64,000 nt of DNA from NCBI GenBank assembly GCA_021464415.1, contig JAKCWG010000744.1, forward strand, positions 149,452 through 213,451. The letters are read 5' to 3'. The position numbers and the translations under genes are program-made. The notes beneath the pieces are model-generated. The model saw only the letters and a program-made list of their open reading frames with translations. It was not told the DNA's origin and searched no databases. This document shows, piece after piece, positions 35,900 to 48,394 of this stretch (its first letter is position 1; each line of letters starts with the position of its first letter). This DNA is from Lonicera japonica (Eukaryota; Streptophyta; Magnoliopsida; Dipsacales; Caprifoliaceae).

Positions 35900-36723
35900 T
35901 GTTGGAAAATAATTAACTGCTGAAACAAAAATAGATTAGGTAGAGAGTACACCGGGTTGAATCGCGAATTAAGTCGTTCTCTTTAAGACGTTTCGCGGCT
36001 CTGCCCGGAATTGTGCTAGCAGTTCTGATTATGCCACGCCGTCCCCGGGATGAAACAGCCCAGATACCCTCTGTACGATTGATTTGCACTTATTCAACCG
36101 CTCGACAATAACACTCTTTTAATTGCTCGGGATCGGAAAATATTTTACTGCCGGAGGCTAAAAATTTTTCTGCCGGAAAATATTTTGTAAGAAGATAGAT
36201 TATCTCTCTGTATTTCTGTTGTGTTCATGTTTTTAAGATATGAGATCCGTTATTAAGGGATAAAGAAATGACCAAAAAACCAATTTCCGAAAAATCCGCA
36301 AGAAAACATGGAGGAAAGTAGTGGAGCGTGTTAGAGGAAATCGCGGAGCCAATTGAGGGAGCCTTTCCCTTTTTGTTTTTATAATATATTTTATTTTTAA
36401 TAAATAAAATTCTTTAAATGTATTTTGTATAAAAAGATAATACACTACACAAGACAAGCCCAAAGCCCGAGACCGAGACCGGGCCGGGTAAGTCGGTCGG
36501 CGCGCGTGTGGTGAACCACATTCATCCAAGTCCTCACCCAATAGCACAAAAGTCTAATGCCCAAAGGGCTCAAGCCCTTAAGCAAATTCTTCCATATATA
36601 AACCCATGAAAGGTTTTATATCTCTCCTATGTGGGACTTGGGATAACATCACATCAACCATCACATCACATTAAATCACCTTGTCTTGGTTTTATTTTTC
36701 TTTAAATACACAAAACTCCAACA
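35900..36723 (-). repeat. 3' LTR of the copia element
   Basis: 824 bp. On the minus strand a TATA box GATATAAAACC (36612-36622) lies about 110 bp into the LTR. Because the LTR points toward the F-box gene, its promoter could read into that gene. Confidence 0.93.
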
Positions 36724-37247
36724 ATCCCCCACTTGTATTTTAGGAAAAACTTTTTCATCGAGCATATAACATAGGACAGTGCATAAGTAAAGGTATTTTT
36801 TCAATTTGAACCTTTACGTAGTGTATGTGTTTCAGACTATACTAGAGTAACTCGTAATTTTGAACTCTATCTCTGACAATCACAACACACACCGTCCCCA
36901 AGAGTGTTGTCCAAAAAGCCAGCACGTTATGGCCATGTGCTTATATCCCGGTTAGTGAATGCTCTAGAGAATTTGCCCAAAATTCCATAGGAAGCGACCT
37001 CTCTTCCACATTCACATAGGTGAGTCTATCAAGAGTACTCTTGTAGCATTGGTACCCCACTTCACATAGAGCTATAGAACTCATTAAGAGCATGTGCTCA
37101 ACCTTTTCGCCGCTTCAAGATATCATGCTCCATAGGGATGAGATAATACTACATGATTTCTAAAGTATCACTTGTAACTTGTTGTTTACCCTTTGAACCT
37201 ATTTCTTGGGATCTCCAGTCCATAGGTTGGGTTACCATTACAGTGAC
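36724..37247 (-). other. Copia 3' untranslated region
   Basis: Between the pol stop and the 3' LTR. No reading frame; ends with the purine tract. Confidence 0.7.
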
Positions 37248-39084
37248 TCAAATTTCGTTGGGCGCTAACCCCATCCCTTTCGAGGTGTTAAGCACCTTCT
37301 CTCTCGTTAGTCCTTTCGTCAAAGGATCAGCCAAATTTTTCTCAGACCGCACATAATCCACTCTTACAGCACCTTTGGAGAGTAACTCTCTAACCGTGCT
37401 TGTGTTTACGACGAATCTGTCGTTTCTTACCGTTATAGTAACGATTCTGAACTTTTGCAATAGCCGCGGTACTATCGCAGTGGATAAGGACAGCTGGTAT
37501 CGGTCTCTCCCATAGAGGGGTATCTGCAAGAAAGCTTCTCAGCCAGCTTGCTTCTTCACTAGCAGCAGCTAGTGCTATCATCTCAGACTCCATCGTAGAC
37601 TGGGCCAAAATGGTCTGTTTCTTGGATTTCCAAGAAACTGCACCTCCAGCAATGCTGAAAATATATCCACTTGTGGCCTTGGAATCTTCTGACAGGGTAT
37701 TCCAGTCAGCATCGCTATATCCTTCTAGGACAACGGGAAACTTTTGATAGTGTAACTTTAGGTCCATGGTTCTTTTTAGATAACGCATGACCCTCTCAAT
37801 AGCATGCCAATGCTCCATACTAGGACTGCTAGTAAACCTACATAGTACCGCCACTGCATAAGCAATATCGGGCCTAGTGCAATCAGTAGCGTATCGAAGG
37901 CTACCAATGATGCTCGCATACTCAGTTTGTCTAACACTGTCTCCAGTGTTCTTGAACAACTTCACACTAGGATCATATGGTGTACATGCTGGTTTACAAT
38001 CTGAGTAATTATATTTCCTTAAAATCTTCTCAATGTAATGAGATTGATCCAAAGAAAGTCCCTTTTCCGTCCTAGTAATTTTAATCCCTAAAATTACACT
38101 GGCTTCTCCCAAATCCTTCATATCAAAATTTTCACATAGCATGGATTTCACATTATTAACTACATGGATATTAGAACCAAAAATAAGCAAGTCATCAACA
38201 TATAAACATATAATAGTGCAAGCATTATTCTCAGTTTTATAGTAAATGCATTTATCACTTTCATTAATTCTAAATCCATTTGCAATAATCAATTCATCAA
38301 ATTTCTCATGCCATTGCTTAGGAGCCTGTTTCAAACCATAAAGAGATTTATCTAATTTGCATACTTTATGTTCTTGGCCTGTAATAATGAATCCTTCAGG
38401 TTGTTCCATGTAAATTTCTTCTTCTAATTCTCCATTAAGGAAAGCGGTTTTAACATCCATTTGATACACAACAAGATCATGCAAGGAAGCCAGGGCAATC
38501 AAAACACGTATAGATGTTATTCTAGTAACGGGAGAATAAGTATCAAAGAAATCTATATTTTCACGTTGTCTATAACCCTTAACAACTAAACGGGCTTTGT
38601 ATTTGTCAACAGTGCCATCAGGTTTTAATTTCTTCTTAAGTACCCATTTACAACCTATGGTTTTACAACTAGGAGGAAGGTCTACTAGATGCCAAGTTCT
38701 ATTTGATTCTAAGGAATCCATTTCATCGTTAATGGCTTCTTGCCAAAGGTCAGCATCTAAAGAAGATAACGCTTCTTGAATAGTGGATGAATCATCTTCT
38801 AAAGTGTATGCATAAAAATCAGGTCCAAAGTCTTTAGTGGTTCTAACTCTTTTACTTTTCCTAGGTTCAATTGATGTACCATGGTGCACAGTACTAGTAG
38901 GTAAAGTAGAGCTAGAAGGTAGTGAGCTACCCCCACTATTCTTCAATTTAAAAGGGAATTTATCTTCAAAAAAGTCTACATCATTAGATTCAATAATAAC
39001 ATGATTTTTCAAATCATAAAATCTATAGGCCTTACTATTAATTGCATATACCGATAAAAATACATTCATAAGCTCTACTAGCAA
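37248..39084 (-). pseudogene. Copia pol: reverse transcriptase and RNase H
   Basis: A 564-codon frame (39084-37390) carries a linker, then reverse transcriptase: [47 protein letters not shown], and catalytic [10 protein letters not shown] at about residue 295. RNase H follows ([39 protein letters not shown]). The last part (DYVRSEKNLADPLTKGL, to the stop at 37248) is in another frame, so an indel lies near 37420. The start also joins the gag-IN frame through a 1-nt slip near 39062. All catalytic carboxylates are present, so loss of function is due to the frame breaks. Confidence 0.93.
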
Positions 39085-40347
39085 GCTTAGATCTTTTAGG
39101 ATCAGGAATACGTACGTAAGAAAGGCACCCCCAAACGCGTAAATAAGATATATTGGGCCTTCTATTATTTAAAATCGCATAGGGGGATAAATTAGATTTA
39201 ATCTTAGGCACCCTATTAAGAATGTGACAAACGGTTAATAAAATCTCTCCCCACCAATGTGAGGCAGCCCCTGAATTAAGTAGCGTAGCAACAATTAATT
39301 CGGCAAAAGTTCTATTTTTCCTTTCGGCTTTTCCATTCATTTCAGGTGAATATGGAGCAGTCGTCTCATGAATAATACCAAGTGAAGTATAAAGATTTTT
39401 AAAATCAGTTGAATCATATTCGGTTCCTCTATCACTCCGAAATCTTTTTATTTTCTTATTAAACTGATTTTCAATTTCTGTAGAAAATATTTTAAACATA
39501 TCAATTACTTCACTTTTATTTTTCATAAGGTAAATATAGGAAAAATCCGAATTATCATCAATAAAAGTAATAAAATACCTTTTTCCATTTCTCGTTAAAA
39601 CACCATCAAATTCACAAATATCCGAATGAATTAATTCAAAAGGTTCAGTTTCTCTCAAAACAGATTTGTGAGGTGTTTTAGTAATCTTTGTTTGGCTACA
39701 AAATTCACATTTTTCGAAATCATTTAATGATAAGGGGGGAATAATTTCCAGTTTACTCATGTTCTTAATAAGGCGCTTATTAACATGACAAAGTCTAGCA
39801 TGCCACACATTAAATGAACAAATCATATAAGCAGAACTAGAAACAACTTTATTAGCATCAACATTCAATTTAAACATCCCATCACATGCATATCCCTTCC
39901 CCACAAATACCCCATTCTTAGTAAGAGTAAACAAATCTGCCCCAATAGTTTGAACAAATCCAGCCTTATTAAGGATGTAACCGGAAACAAGATTCTTCCT
40001 AATTTCTGGAGTATGCAGAACATCCTTAAGGATGACAGTCTTTCCAGAAGTGAATTTCAACTCGACATCACCCGTCCCAGCAACATTAGTGGTGTGGGAA
40101 TCACCCAACAACACTTTCTTATCAACAGCATCAGAATATGTCTTAAATAGAGCACGATCATGGCAGACATGACGAGAGGCGCCAGTATCTACCCACCAAC
40201 CTTCAGAACCCGATACCAGATTAATTTCTGTTATCATAGCCACTAAGGGCTCCTCTTCAGTAACATTCGCCTGAGGAACTCGGCGTTTGTTTCGACAATT
40301 TCTTGCCATATGACCAGGCTTTCCACAGTGATAGCAAGAGAACACAC

Positions 40348-40432
<85 letters not shown>

Positions 40433-41247
40433 ATTATTAGCCTGGCCATTTCTGTTTTGGTTCTGAGTTTGGTTGTTCCTATTCTGGTTCCCGTACCGGT
40501 TCGCATTATTTGCACCGTTCTGATTTTTCATATTTTTCCAGTTCGGCCTTAGTGCAGGAGGGGTGTTGTTCGAGCGATTCTGATTTTGATTACGATTCTG
40601 ATTTTTGTTGAAAACAACCAGAACCTTATCATTCCGATCTTGCTTACGGTTTTCCTCCTCAATCCTGAATTTTGTAATCAAACTTTCAAAAGAAAACTCT
40701 TTAGATTTGTGACGCAAACTATTTTTGAAATCTTTCCATCCAGGGGGTAATTTATCAATCAAAACTGCCACTTGAAACTGCTCATCAAATTTCCTCCCTT
40801 CAGAAATAATCTCATGTGCAATTTTCTGAAGTTCGTGAGACTGTGTAACAATAGACTTGTCGTCCGTCATCTGATATTTCAGATAACAATTGACAGCGTA
40901 TTTTTTAGACCCAGCCTCTTCGGTGTCATATTTCTTTTGAAGTGAATCCCAAATTTCTTTTGCGGATTTGCACGGGAGGTAAACATCATAAAGCTCGTCA
41001 TGAAGAGCATTCAAGATCAGATTTCTGCATGCATAATCATTGTCTTCCCAAGTTTTGAGAGTCTTATGATCTGCCTCAGAAATCGGACTAAGGAAGGTGG
41101 GTTTTTCAGAAACACAAGTAGATTCCACCTTCTTAAGAGTTAAGTAAAAAACATTTTTTGTTTCCACCTCCTAAAGTGCAAACCCTCAAATTTAAAAGGT
41201 TGATTCAATGAGCCAGAAGCAGCAGCTTGATTATGTTCATTAGCCAT
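39038..41247 (-). pseudogene. Copia gag, protease and integrase
   Basis: The natural start is ATG 41247 (MANEHNQAAA). One base is missing from a T run near 41150, after which a 709-codon frame runs to 39038. Features in order: gag region; an Asn-rich linker with about 30 consecutive Asn; CCHC knuckle CYHCGKPGHMARNC (about residue 278); protease WWVDTGASRHVC (about 326); integrase HHCC (HARLCH...CEFCSQTK); and core D in IHSDICEFD (516), D in FRSDRGTEY (579) and E in NGKAERKNRT (about 615). The Asn run comes from a TTA microsatellite of about 27 units. Confidence 0.93.
40350..40430. repeat. (TTA)n microsatellite, about 27 units
   Basis: An uninterrupted triplet run inside copia gag, encoding poly-Asn on the coding strand just before the zinc knuckle. 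Open frames of poly-Ile on both strands are artefacts of it. Confidence 0.95.
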
Positions 41248-41293
41248 GACAACAGTTATACAAAAAATAGCAGAATAGAAAACGTCTTAAAAT

Positions 41294-42098
41294 TGTTGGA
41301 AAATAATTAACTGCTGAAACAAAAATAGATTAGGTAGAGAGTACACCGGGTTGAGTCGCGGACTAAGTCGCTCTCTTTAAGACGTTTCGCGGCTCTGCCC
41401 GGAATTGTGCTAGCAGTTCTGATTATGCCACGCCGTCCCCAGGATGAAACAGCCCAGATACCCTCTATACGATTGATTTGCACTTATTCAACCGCTCGAC
41501 AATAACACTCTTTTAATTGCTCGGGATCGGAAAATATTTTACTGCCGAAGGCTAAAAATTTTTCTGCCGGAAAATATTTTGTTTGAAGATAGATTATCTC
41601 TCTGTATTTCTGTTGTGTTCATGTTTTTAAGATATGAGATCCGTTATTAAGGGATAAAGAAAGGACCAAAAAACCAATTTCCGAAAAATCCGCAAGAAAA
41701 CATGGAGGAGAGTAGTGGAGCGTGTTGGAGGAAATCGCGGAGCCAATTGAGGGAGCCTTTCCCTTTTTGTTTTTATAATATATTTTATTTTTAATAAATA
41801 AAATTCTTTAAATGTATTTTGTATAAAAAGATACTACACTACACAAGCCCGGGCTGGGCCGGTCCGGTCGGTCGGCGTGCGTGTGGTGAACCACATTCAT
41901 CCAAGTCCACAGCCAATAGCACAAAAGTCTAATGCCCAAAGGGCTCAAGCCCTTAAGCAAATTCTTCCATATATAAACCCATGAAAGGTTTTATATCTCT
42001 CCTATGTGGGACTTAGGATAACATCACATCAACCATCACATCACATTAAATCACCTTGTCTTGGTTTTATTTTTCTTTAAATACACAAAACTCCAACA
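41294..42098 (-). repeat. 5' LTR of the copia element
   Basis: 805 bp, TG...CA. Differs from the 3' LTR by scattered substitutions and a ~20-bp indel in the GC-rich part near 41850. Confidence 0.93.
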
Positions 42099-42250
42099 TT
42101 ATCTATTCAATCTATCGGGATCATCTATCTATTCTGAGCTATATATATATATATTTTCACACATGCGGGTATCTCTTAGATTTCGTTCCTCGATTTGAAT
42201 TCCAACACGGCGTGGGAATCAAAATCTTGAACGGATCTCTAGCATAATTT

Positions 42251-42838
42251 GGGTAAAATCACTACCCCCAAACCCCCCACAACACACACCAAAATATATA
42301 TATATATATGGATTGTTACACTTTATCCCTTAATTTACTAAAGTTAACGTTAAATTTCCTTAAACTATTGAACATTATCATTTAAGTGTCAAATTGATAT
42401 AATTGCCTTTATATAAATTTTAAAAAGACAAAAGAAAGACATGAATTAGAAAAAGAATAAAAAAAATCAAACAAACCTCCACTCCTCTCCCCCACCCACC
42501 ATAGTTTATTATATTTATCAAACCCCCCACGCTCCACCCCACCTTGTACCAGTTTTTCGTAGCTCACCCCTTAATAACAGCCACTTCTCTATCTAAATAT
42601 AAGTAAAATGTAAATATATCTATATATATATAGAGAGAGTCCAAGTGGGGTTTATTTTCTTTATTTTTCTTTTTCTATTTTTTTTTTCTTTTTTAAACTT
42701 TGCAATGTGGCAATTGTGTCCTTTTGGGGGTGAAATGAAAAATGCTAATAATTTAGAGGAGTTTACTGTTGAATTTTATAAATGAGTGGGATAAAGCGTA
42801 AAAATGCGATAGTTCAGGGGGTTTCGTATATTTTACCC
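42251..42838. mobile_element. Mutator-like MITE, 588 bp
   Basis: Ends GGGTAAAAT and its reverse complement, with weaker pairing further in (ACCCCC...ACTTTATCCC against the reversed right side). The flanks are GCATAATTT and GTATAATTT, a 9-bp duplication with one change, as for Mutator-like elements. Non-coding. Confidence 0.72.
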
Positions 42839-43063
42839 GTATAATTTGGTTTTGATCACCAATTTATATTGCTACATCATCTTTCTCTATTTTCATTTTT
42901 TTTTATAAAATTTTAAAATATGATAACTTTTAATATAAAAAATATATATTTTAATAAAAATTACATAGTTGAAATCCGCTCATCAAGACCCCTACAAATC
43001 AAGATCCAATGTTATGTTAAAATTGCATATAGAAAATTTTATGATAAAATAATATTTAATATT

Positions 43064-43341
43064 TGTTGGCTTTTTATTAATTAATTCAATTTTATATAGT
43101 ATTTTGCAAAACTACCAACGCAATACTTTTTTTTATACTTTAAGTTTGTGTAAAACAATTTACACATCATATTTACACTGTTAGCATATATTGTATTACC
43201 ATATATTATGTATTATCATTATTTTGCAATTGCATCTCTTTAAACCCTATATAAAGGTTTCTCATTCTTCACAATTAATCAATTCAATATATACAATATT
43301 TCTTTTCTCATCTCTCTCTATACTTTAACATTGTATCAGAG
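43064..43341 (+). mobile_element. Copia 5' LTR remnant with primer site
   Basis: TGTTGGC...TTTAACA, 267 bp. TATA box TATATAAA at 43248-43255, then TTGTATCAGAG (43331-43341), one base from the initiator-Met primer site. No gag follows, so only the head of the element remains. Confidence 0.65.
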
Positions 43342-43506
43342 GGAATAATCCTCTTACTATCGTAGTTTTTTTTTCTTTTCTTCCAAATCAAATTCGTGTT
43401 ACTTCATTCTCATATTGACCCCAAATCCTCGAACTACTTCTAGAATCAACCTCCATTATTCCACGTCATCGTTGATTGTGTTTGCCACATCAACCCTCAT
43501 CAATCC

Positions 43507-43767
43507 TTACTTCCAATGATTTCTAACACAGTGTGTACTTACTACCTTGCAACTAGCCACTGCTTCTTGAAATGCCATGTATGTATATGTAAGCATTGTA
43601 ACAAAGTGACAGTCAATCTCGATATGTTTGGTCCGCTCATGAAAAACATAATAATTAGGAGATGCTTTAAATTTTTTTGGAAATCTATCAATAATACCAG
43701 TAGTGGTGTTGGTGTAGGACAACTGAACTCTTTTTGTGGTGAGAAGCTTGAGTTTGAATTCAGACAA
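43507..43767 (-). pseudogene. Copia RNase H scrap
   Basis: The minus strand encodes YVFHERTKHIEIDCHFV, the end of copia RNase H. It runs opposite to the LTR remnant at 43064, so it comes from a different insertion or was inverted. The rest of the frame has no likeness. Confidence 0.72.
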
Positions 43768-43829
43768 AATAAACCCATTTTAACTCCCTTGTCTTTATCG
43801 GAGACAAGTGGCAAGTAAAATTTTAAAGG

Positions 43830-44640
43830 CTCAGAACATCCTACCCTAATTGTTGGTTGTCACCTTGGTTACCGGCCACCACTACGTACCAACAGCAACA
43901 TCGTTATTCCAGCATGCTCCCTTTCCAATAACTCCACCGGCAAATTTTCTAATTCACTTTTTCCCCACTATTTCCAATCAGTTGTGTGCCTTTAGTGCTC
44001 AATTATTGTAGATCCAAATTTTTAATACATGTATACTTTAGTGGTTTATAAATTACTAGTTTATGATAGGTTAATGCAATGCCATGCTCAATCTCACTGT
44101 CAAAATTAGGGTGTTCGGATTCAACAAAAAGATTGAAAATATTTACAAAAAAGCATTGGAGAGAAATTAGTTCAATGACCCAAATGATGGACTTAGTGAG
44201 TAATGACCGATCGAGATAACTAAAAAGTCGTCCCTGCGATTCTATTGATTTATCCTATCTATAAATAAATAAATTAGGCCGGTATCGCCTGCAACTCTAG
44301 TATTGAGCTAAGATATGACGCTCGTTAACTATTATTTGCATTCTTCTTCGATATCACGTTTCTCAAAACTTCATTGGTCACGTGCATCTCGATAATGGAC
44401 ATATATTTCCTATCAATTGATAAACAAGCCCTTATTTTAGAATAATAATGACATCTAGACCCTAATTTTTTAAAAATATTATTCGTTAGATTTTTTGCCA
44501 AAAAATATTATGTCTCAAGACTTTTACCTCTTTTTCAGTTGCATTTTTGATCAGTTTTTGTGCTTTTATTATCCAGTTTATAGCATTTTTGTCTACATAT
44601 GTTAATAATTCTTGATTTTGTTTTGATCAATGGTAGAGAC
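43830..44640. other. Intergenic, nothing recognised
   Basis: Mixed AT-rich sequence with no frame over 60 codons of interest. Confidence 0.45.
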
Positions 44641-44649
44641 GATGATTCA

Positions 44650-46000
44650 TGTGAATTGAGTGCTAATTTTTGATTGGTTGTTTGTGTGTTAGTTGGGCTC
44701 TTTTCTTGATGCTCTTTTAAACCAATCTGGCCGTTTGACACGCACATATATTCATTTCTTTCTTTCCTTGAGGAGCAGCAGCGCACACTTTGTATATATA
44801 GAAATATTTTCCCCTTTCTCTCTCTCACTCGTTTTTCTTCTCTCTAGAATATTGAAGAACTTAAGTTATCGTAGGCTTTGTGTGTTTAAATCTAGAAATT
44901 AGTGTGTATTTGAACTGAAAATCCTTCTCTTATCTTGAGAGAGAGTTTTGATTAGTTTTTGATTGAATTATATGTATAAAATTCTTGTTGGGCATTGGAT
45001 TCGGAATTTGGGGTTCTCGAAATTAGAAATTTTTTATTTTACACAAGATTTAAAGCTGCAGTGTGTACTCGGCTAGATCTGCTGTGTTAATTTGGTTGTG
45101 CTGCACACTAGGTTGTGTTATACTCTCGGTGGTGCTGTGTATATTTGGTGGTTTTGTGCTGTGAAGAGCTGTATTGTTTCGGATCTGTGCTGTGGTGATT
45201 TTTCTGCTGTACATACTTGATTGTGCTGTGTACTCGGTAGTGCTGTACACAGTGGTGCTTAATTCAGATCTGCTGTAACCTGTCTGAGTCTGATGTGCAT
45301 TTTCAGATCTGGTTTCTGTGGATATTTCTTCATAAACTCGGATATTATTATTCTTAATCTTTCTTGATTTATTTTTGTTGCGTTAGACTCAAGATCTTTG
45401 CTTAATTGTTGATATTAAATCCGTTGCCTGTTGAATCTTTTTTTAATTCATTTATGTTGCTATTCAATTCATTACTGCCGAATATGTTAATAATGTTGTT
45501 TCTGATCTTTGTTATTGCTGCGAATTTGCTGCTGCAAAATAGTGTTCATATCAACAATTATTTTGCTGCGAGAATACTGAATCTGATTTGTTGATTTTAG
45601 CTGCGAAATATTTGTTTGTTCCTTTGAGAAAAATATGTTCCTATGTGATGTGTTTTTTTTATTACATGTGAGAAATCTGCTTGTGCAAAATCTTTGAAAC
45701 TCTTTAAGTTTTTCATAATCTGGAACTTATATGAAGTTATACTTTTGGTTGAGCTTCTTTGTTAATACTTGATTCTTGTTGGTGAAGTTATCTCGGAAAT
45801 CTACTATTGTTCTTTGAGTTTTATTGAGTTAACCGCTTGGTGAGGGAAGTTGTGTACCCTTGATTTGTACGGGTGTATGCATTACTATCCTTGTAATTCC
45901 TTCTATCCGTGTATACTCTAGTAAAAACTTTTTACATAGTTGGCCTCCATGGAGGTTTCTCTCAATTAAGAGTTTACCACATAAAATAATTGCATCATTA
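44650..46000 (+). mobile_element. Probable copia LTR remnant
   Basis: A TATA-like TATATATAG (near 44792) is followed by a pyrimidine leader and imperfect TGCTGTGTACTCGG repeats (45055-45290). The end has GTACCCTTGATTTGTACGGG, then GAGGTTTCTCTC and AGAGTTTACCACATAAA, text I associate with the R/U5 end of copia LTRs. Boundaries and TSD were not found. Confidence 0.4.
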
Positions 46001-47383
46001 TCACAAAGTTTTCAAGAATCTTAAAAAATTAAGTAAGCTTTTCATAAAATTCATATTTGACGCTTTTAAAAAATAAACCGTTGGTTTATATTATTTTCGG
46101 AGAATCTATCGTGGGAATTTCACGAAGATATACACATTTACACATAAACGAACCCCAAACAACTCCCTCTCCCTTTATTTCAGACAGCCAAATCTGTTTG
46201 CTGATGTATCAACATAAACAAGATTTATGCGATGTGTTTAGGTTATTGCAGTTGGTAACCTGGTTTAGGGTTTCGGACACTTTTTTATTCATTCCCAACT
46301 CGTATTTTCTTATTCATATAAAGACCGACCAACTATGAACCAACTCCTTTTTTTTTATTCATTCTCAACTCTCATTTTTATTATTCGCTTCTTATTGCAT
46401 TCATGTAAAGAACGGTATTACCAACCCTCACTCATTTTTTCATTCATTCATTCATGTATTCCATAATACATTCATGTATACCAAAACTGTTGCCAACAAA
46501 CTCGATGATACTTAATTGCTAAGGCTATAAATTCCACTTAAAATTAATTGGCAATGGGTATAATAACTCCTTGTTCTTATATAGTACTATGGGAGGATTT
46601 GTCTTTATTTAAGCGAATCACATGCACCTTTAATAAAAAAATTCCTCTAACATGTAATAGTAATTTTAGATAAAACAAAAATAATTTGTCGTAATGAAAG
46701 ATATAATTATAAATGTTTGAGAAGGGAGGGACCATATATTTATATGTATCAAAAAATGGGATATAAATGTGCAAGCACCAAAAATTGATGGGGTACATAT
46801 ATGTAATAATGAGAAAGTTAGGGCACGTAAGAGAAGGGTTATATATTGCATTATCCAAAAGTATGGTATATATGTGCATTCATCAAAAAGTAGGAGGTAT
46901 GTATACGTAATAATGAGAAACTTCTAGCATGAATCCGCCTATGTGCGCTGCATTGTTAGTAAATGGTGTTTGATAGAATCTTATTCTTTTTGACTATTCT
47001 TTTTGAAACCACACAAAATGTCTCACATAGCTAGGTTATAATACACCACAGGAGTATTTAGAATACAAACAAACCACATTTCACACTAATTAATTCTCAA
47101 CATATTTTTCTGTTCTATTTTTTTTCCCTAATTTTAAGAGCATTTTCTTAGGGCCAACTACCACCAATATATATCTTCCTATAATTAGATTACTCTTATA
47201 GTCCAAGATTCAACAAAATCTTCCTTTTTTTTCCTCTCTCGTGAAACAAGTGAGTGATGGAAACAGATTGGACAGATATCCAATGCCCAATCCGAGGATT
47301 TATTAGTATAATTAAATAATATTGAAATTTTAGTTAACTATAATATAAAGTAATTTCCATTGTTCTAGGAGAATTCGATATAT
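46001..47383. other. Intergenic, nothing recognised
   Basis: AT-rich. Open frames of about 100 codons (46057 plus; 46879 minus) show no family features. The segment 46650-46920 has GTATATATGTGCA-type partial repeats. Confidence 0.4.
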
Positions 47384-47493
47384 ACACATTGATTGTGGGG
47401 AAATACATTATGCTCAACTAGTCATCAGTTCTATTTGTTTAAGTTAGTTGAGAGTTACGGTCCCTATTAATTGATCTTTCATTTTATGTGCAC

Positions 47494-47501
47494 TATAAAT
47501 A
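47494..47501 (+). promoter_or_regulatory. TATA box of left RNase T2 copy
   Basis: CACTATAAATAATATTC lies 41 bp upstream of ATG 47535. The same box faces inward in the other arm. Confidence 0.65.
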
Positions 47502-47534
47502 ATATTCATTTCACAGCAAAACACCACAGAAGTA

Positions 47535-47931
47535 ATGAAAGAAAACCTCTTTACTACCAATATTTGTGTTTTTCATCATCCTCATAATCACTACCACTAA
47601 TGGGCATGTCTATCATGACTGGACTCGGAGAAAGTCGCCACCCTCCCTCAAGGTACTCAAGTATTTCATCTTTGTCCAGCAGTGACCGACGGGTTACTGT
47701 TATTTCAATCAAGATGATTGTACCAGGAACAAACTTGTAAACAATTTTTTTATTCATGGTAATATGACCTGCAAATAGTTTGGAATTGTCCCATCGAGAA
47801 TGTGTGGACCCTAAACCATACGAGGAATCATTTGTAAAGTCAATAGGATGCAACCTCAAGACCTATTGGCCCTACTTAAGCCGTAAATTTTCGGATGCAA
47901 AATTTTGGGAACATGAATGGAACAAGCATGG
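47535..47931 (+). pseudogene. RNase T2 (S-RNase-type) 5' fragment, left arm
   Basis: RNase T2 enzymes are secreted, two-histidine ribonucleases; in several plant families they are the pistil determinant of self-incompatibility. Visible in order: start MKENLFTTN followed in a shifted frame by a hydrophobic signal segment (CVFLIILIIT); YFIFVQQ with a TGA where W of the C1 motif belongs (47683); GYCYFNQDD; FFIHG of the first catalytic motif (47745-47759); then in another frame an unbroken run with LKTYWPYLSRKF and FWEHEWNKHG, the second catalytic motif (47904-47931). The reading then ends where the inverted copy starts, so the 3' part is absent. No intron is present between the two catalytic motifs. 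The family call rests on both histidine motifs in order. Confidence 0.85.
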
Positions 47932-47953
47932 GATTTGATCTACCAAGATATTT

Positions 47954-48349
47954 CCATGCTCGTTCCATTCATATTTCCAAAATTTCTCGTCCAAAAATTT
48001 GCGGCTAAAGCTAGACCAATAGGTCTTAAGGTCGCGTTCTATTGACTTTACAAATAATTCCTCCTATGGTTTAAGTTACAGGATCCGCACATTCTCGAAT
48101 GGACACTCCCAAACTATATGCGTGCCATATACCATGAATACAAAAATTGCCCATGATTTCTTCCTGATAATCATCTTGATTGAAATAACAGTAACCGCCA
48201 AACACTGCCAGACAAAGATGAAGTACTCTAGTTCCTTTGAGAGAGGGTGGCGACTTTCTCTGACGCTAGTTAAGATGGACATACCCATTGGCGGTAGTGA
48301 TTATAAAGGTGATAAAAAACACAAACATTGGTAGTAAAGAGGTTTTCAT
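47954..48349 (-). pseudogene. RNase T2 (S-RNase-type) 5' fragment, right arm
   Basis: Mirror copy on the minus strand. ATG 48349 opens a cleaner signal peptide (MKTSLLPMFVFFITFIITTA), followed by EYFIFVWQ, GYCYFNQDD, FCIHG, and after frame changes LKTYWSSFSRKF and FWKYEWNEHG. Two residues of the second motif have drifted (H to Y, K to E). It stops at the same point as the left copy, facing it tail to tail. Open frames running outward through both arms (47859-47554 minus; 48122-48334 plus) are antisense shadows. Confidence 0.83.
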
Positions 48350-48386
48350 TTCTACTTTTTGTGGTGTTTTGCATTGAGATGAATAT

Positions 48387-48394
48387 TATTTATA
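48387..48394 (-). promoter_or_regulatory. TATA box of right RNase T2 copy
   Basis: TATAAATA on the minus strand, 38-45 bp upstream of ATG 48349, matching the left arm. Confidence 0.65.

Larger units (their letters stand above)
35900..42098 (-). mobile_element. Ty1/copia retrotransposon, 6.2 kb
   Basis: A complete element on the minus strand flanked by perfect 5-bp duplications TTATC (35895-35899; 42099-42103). LTRs (TGTTGG...CCAACA) are 41294-42098 and 35900-36723 and look about 97% alike by eye, so the insertion is fairly young. On the minus strand the purine tract AAGTGGGGGAT touches the 3' LTR. The sequence after the 5' LTR (ATTTTAAGACG) is not the usual initiator-Met primer site. Domain order gag-PR-IN-RT-RH is copia. 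At least three frameshifts (near 41150, 39062 and 37420) disable this copy. Confidence 0.96.

Noticed and set aside
40243..40552. Poly-isoleucine ORFs on both strands
   Set aside because: Frame shadows of the TTA microsatellite in copia gag.
47554..47859. 101-codon minus ORF with acidic tail (and its mirror at 48122-48334)
   Set aside because: Antisense to the RNase T2 motifs; both arms show it only because they are copies of each other.
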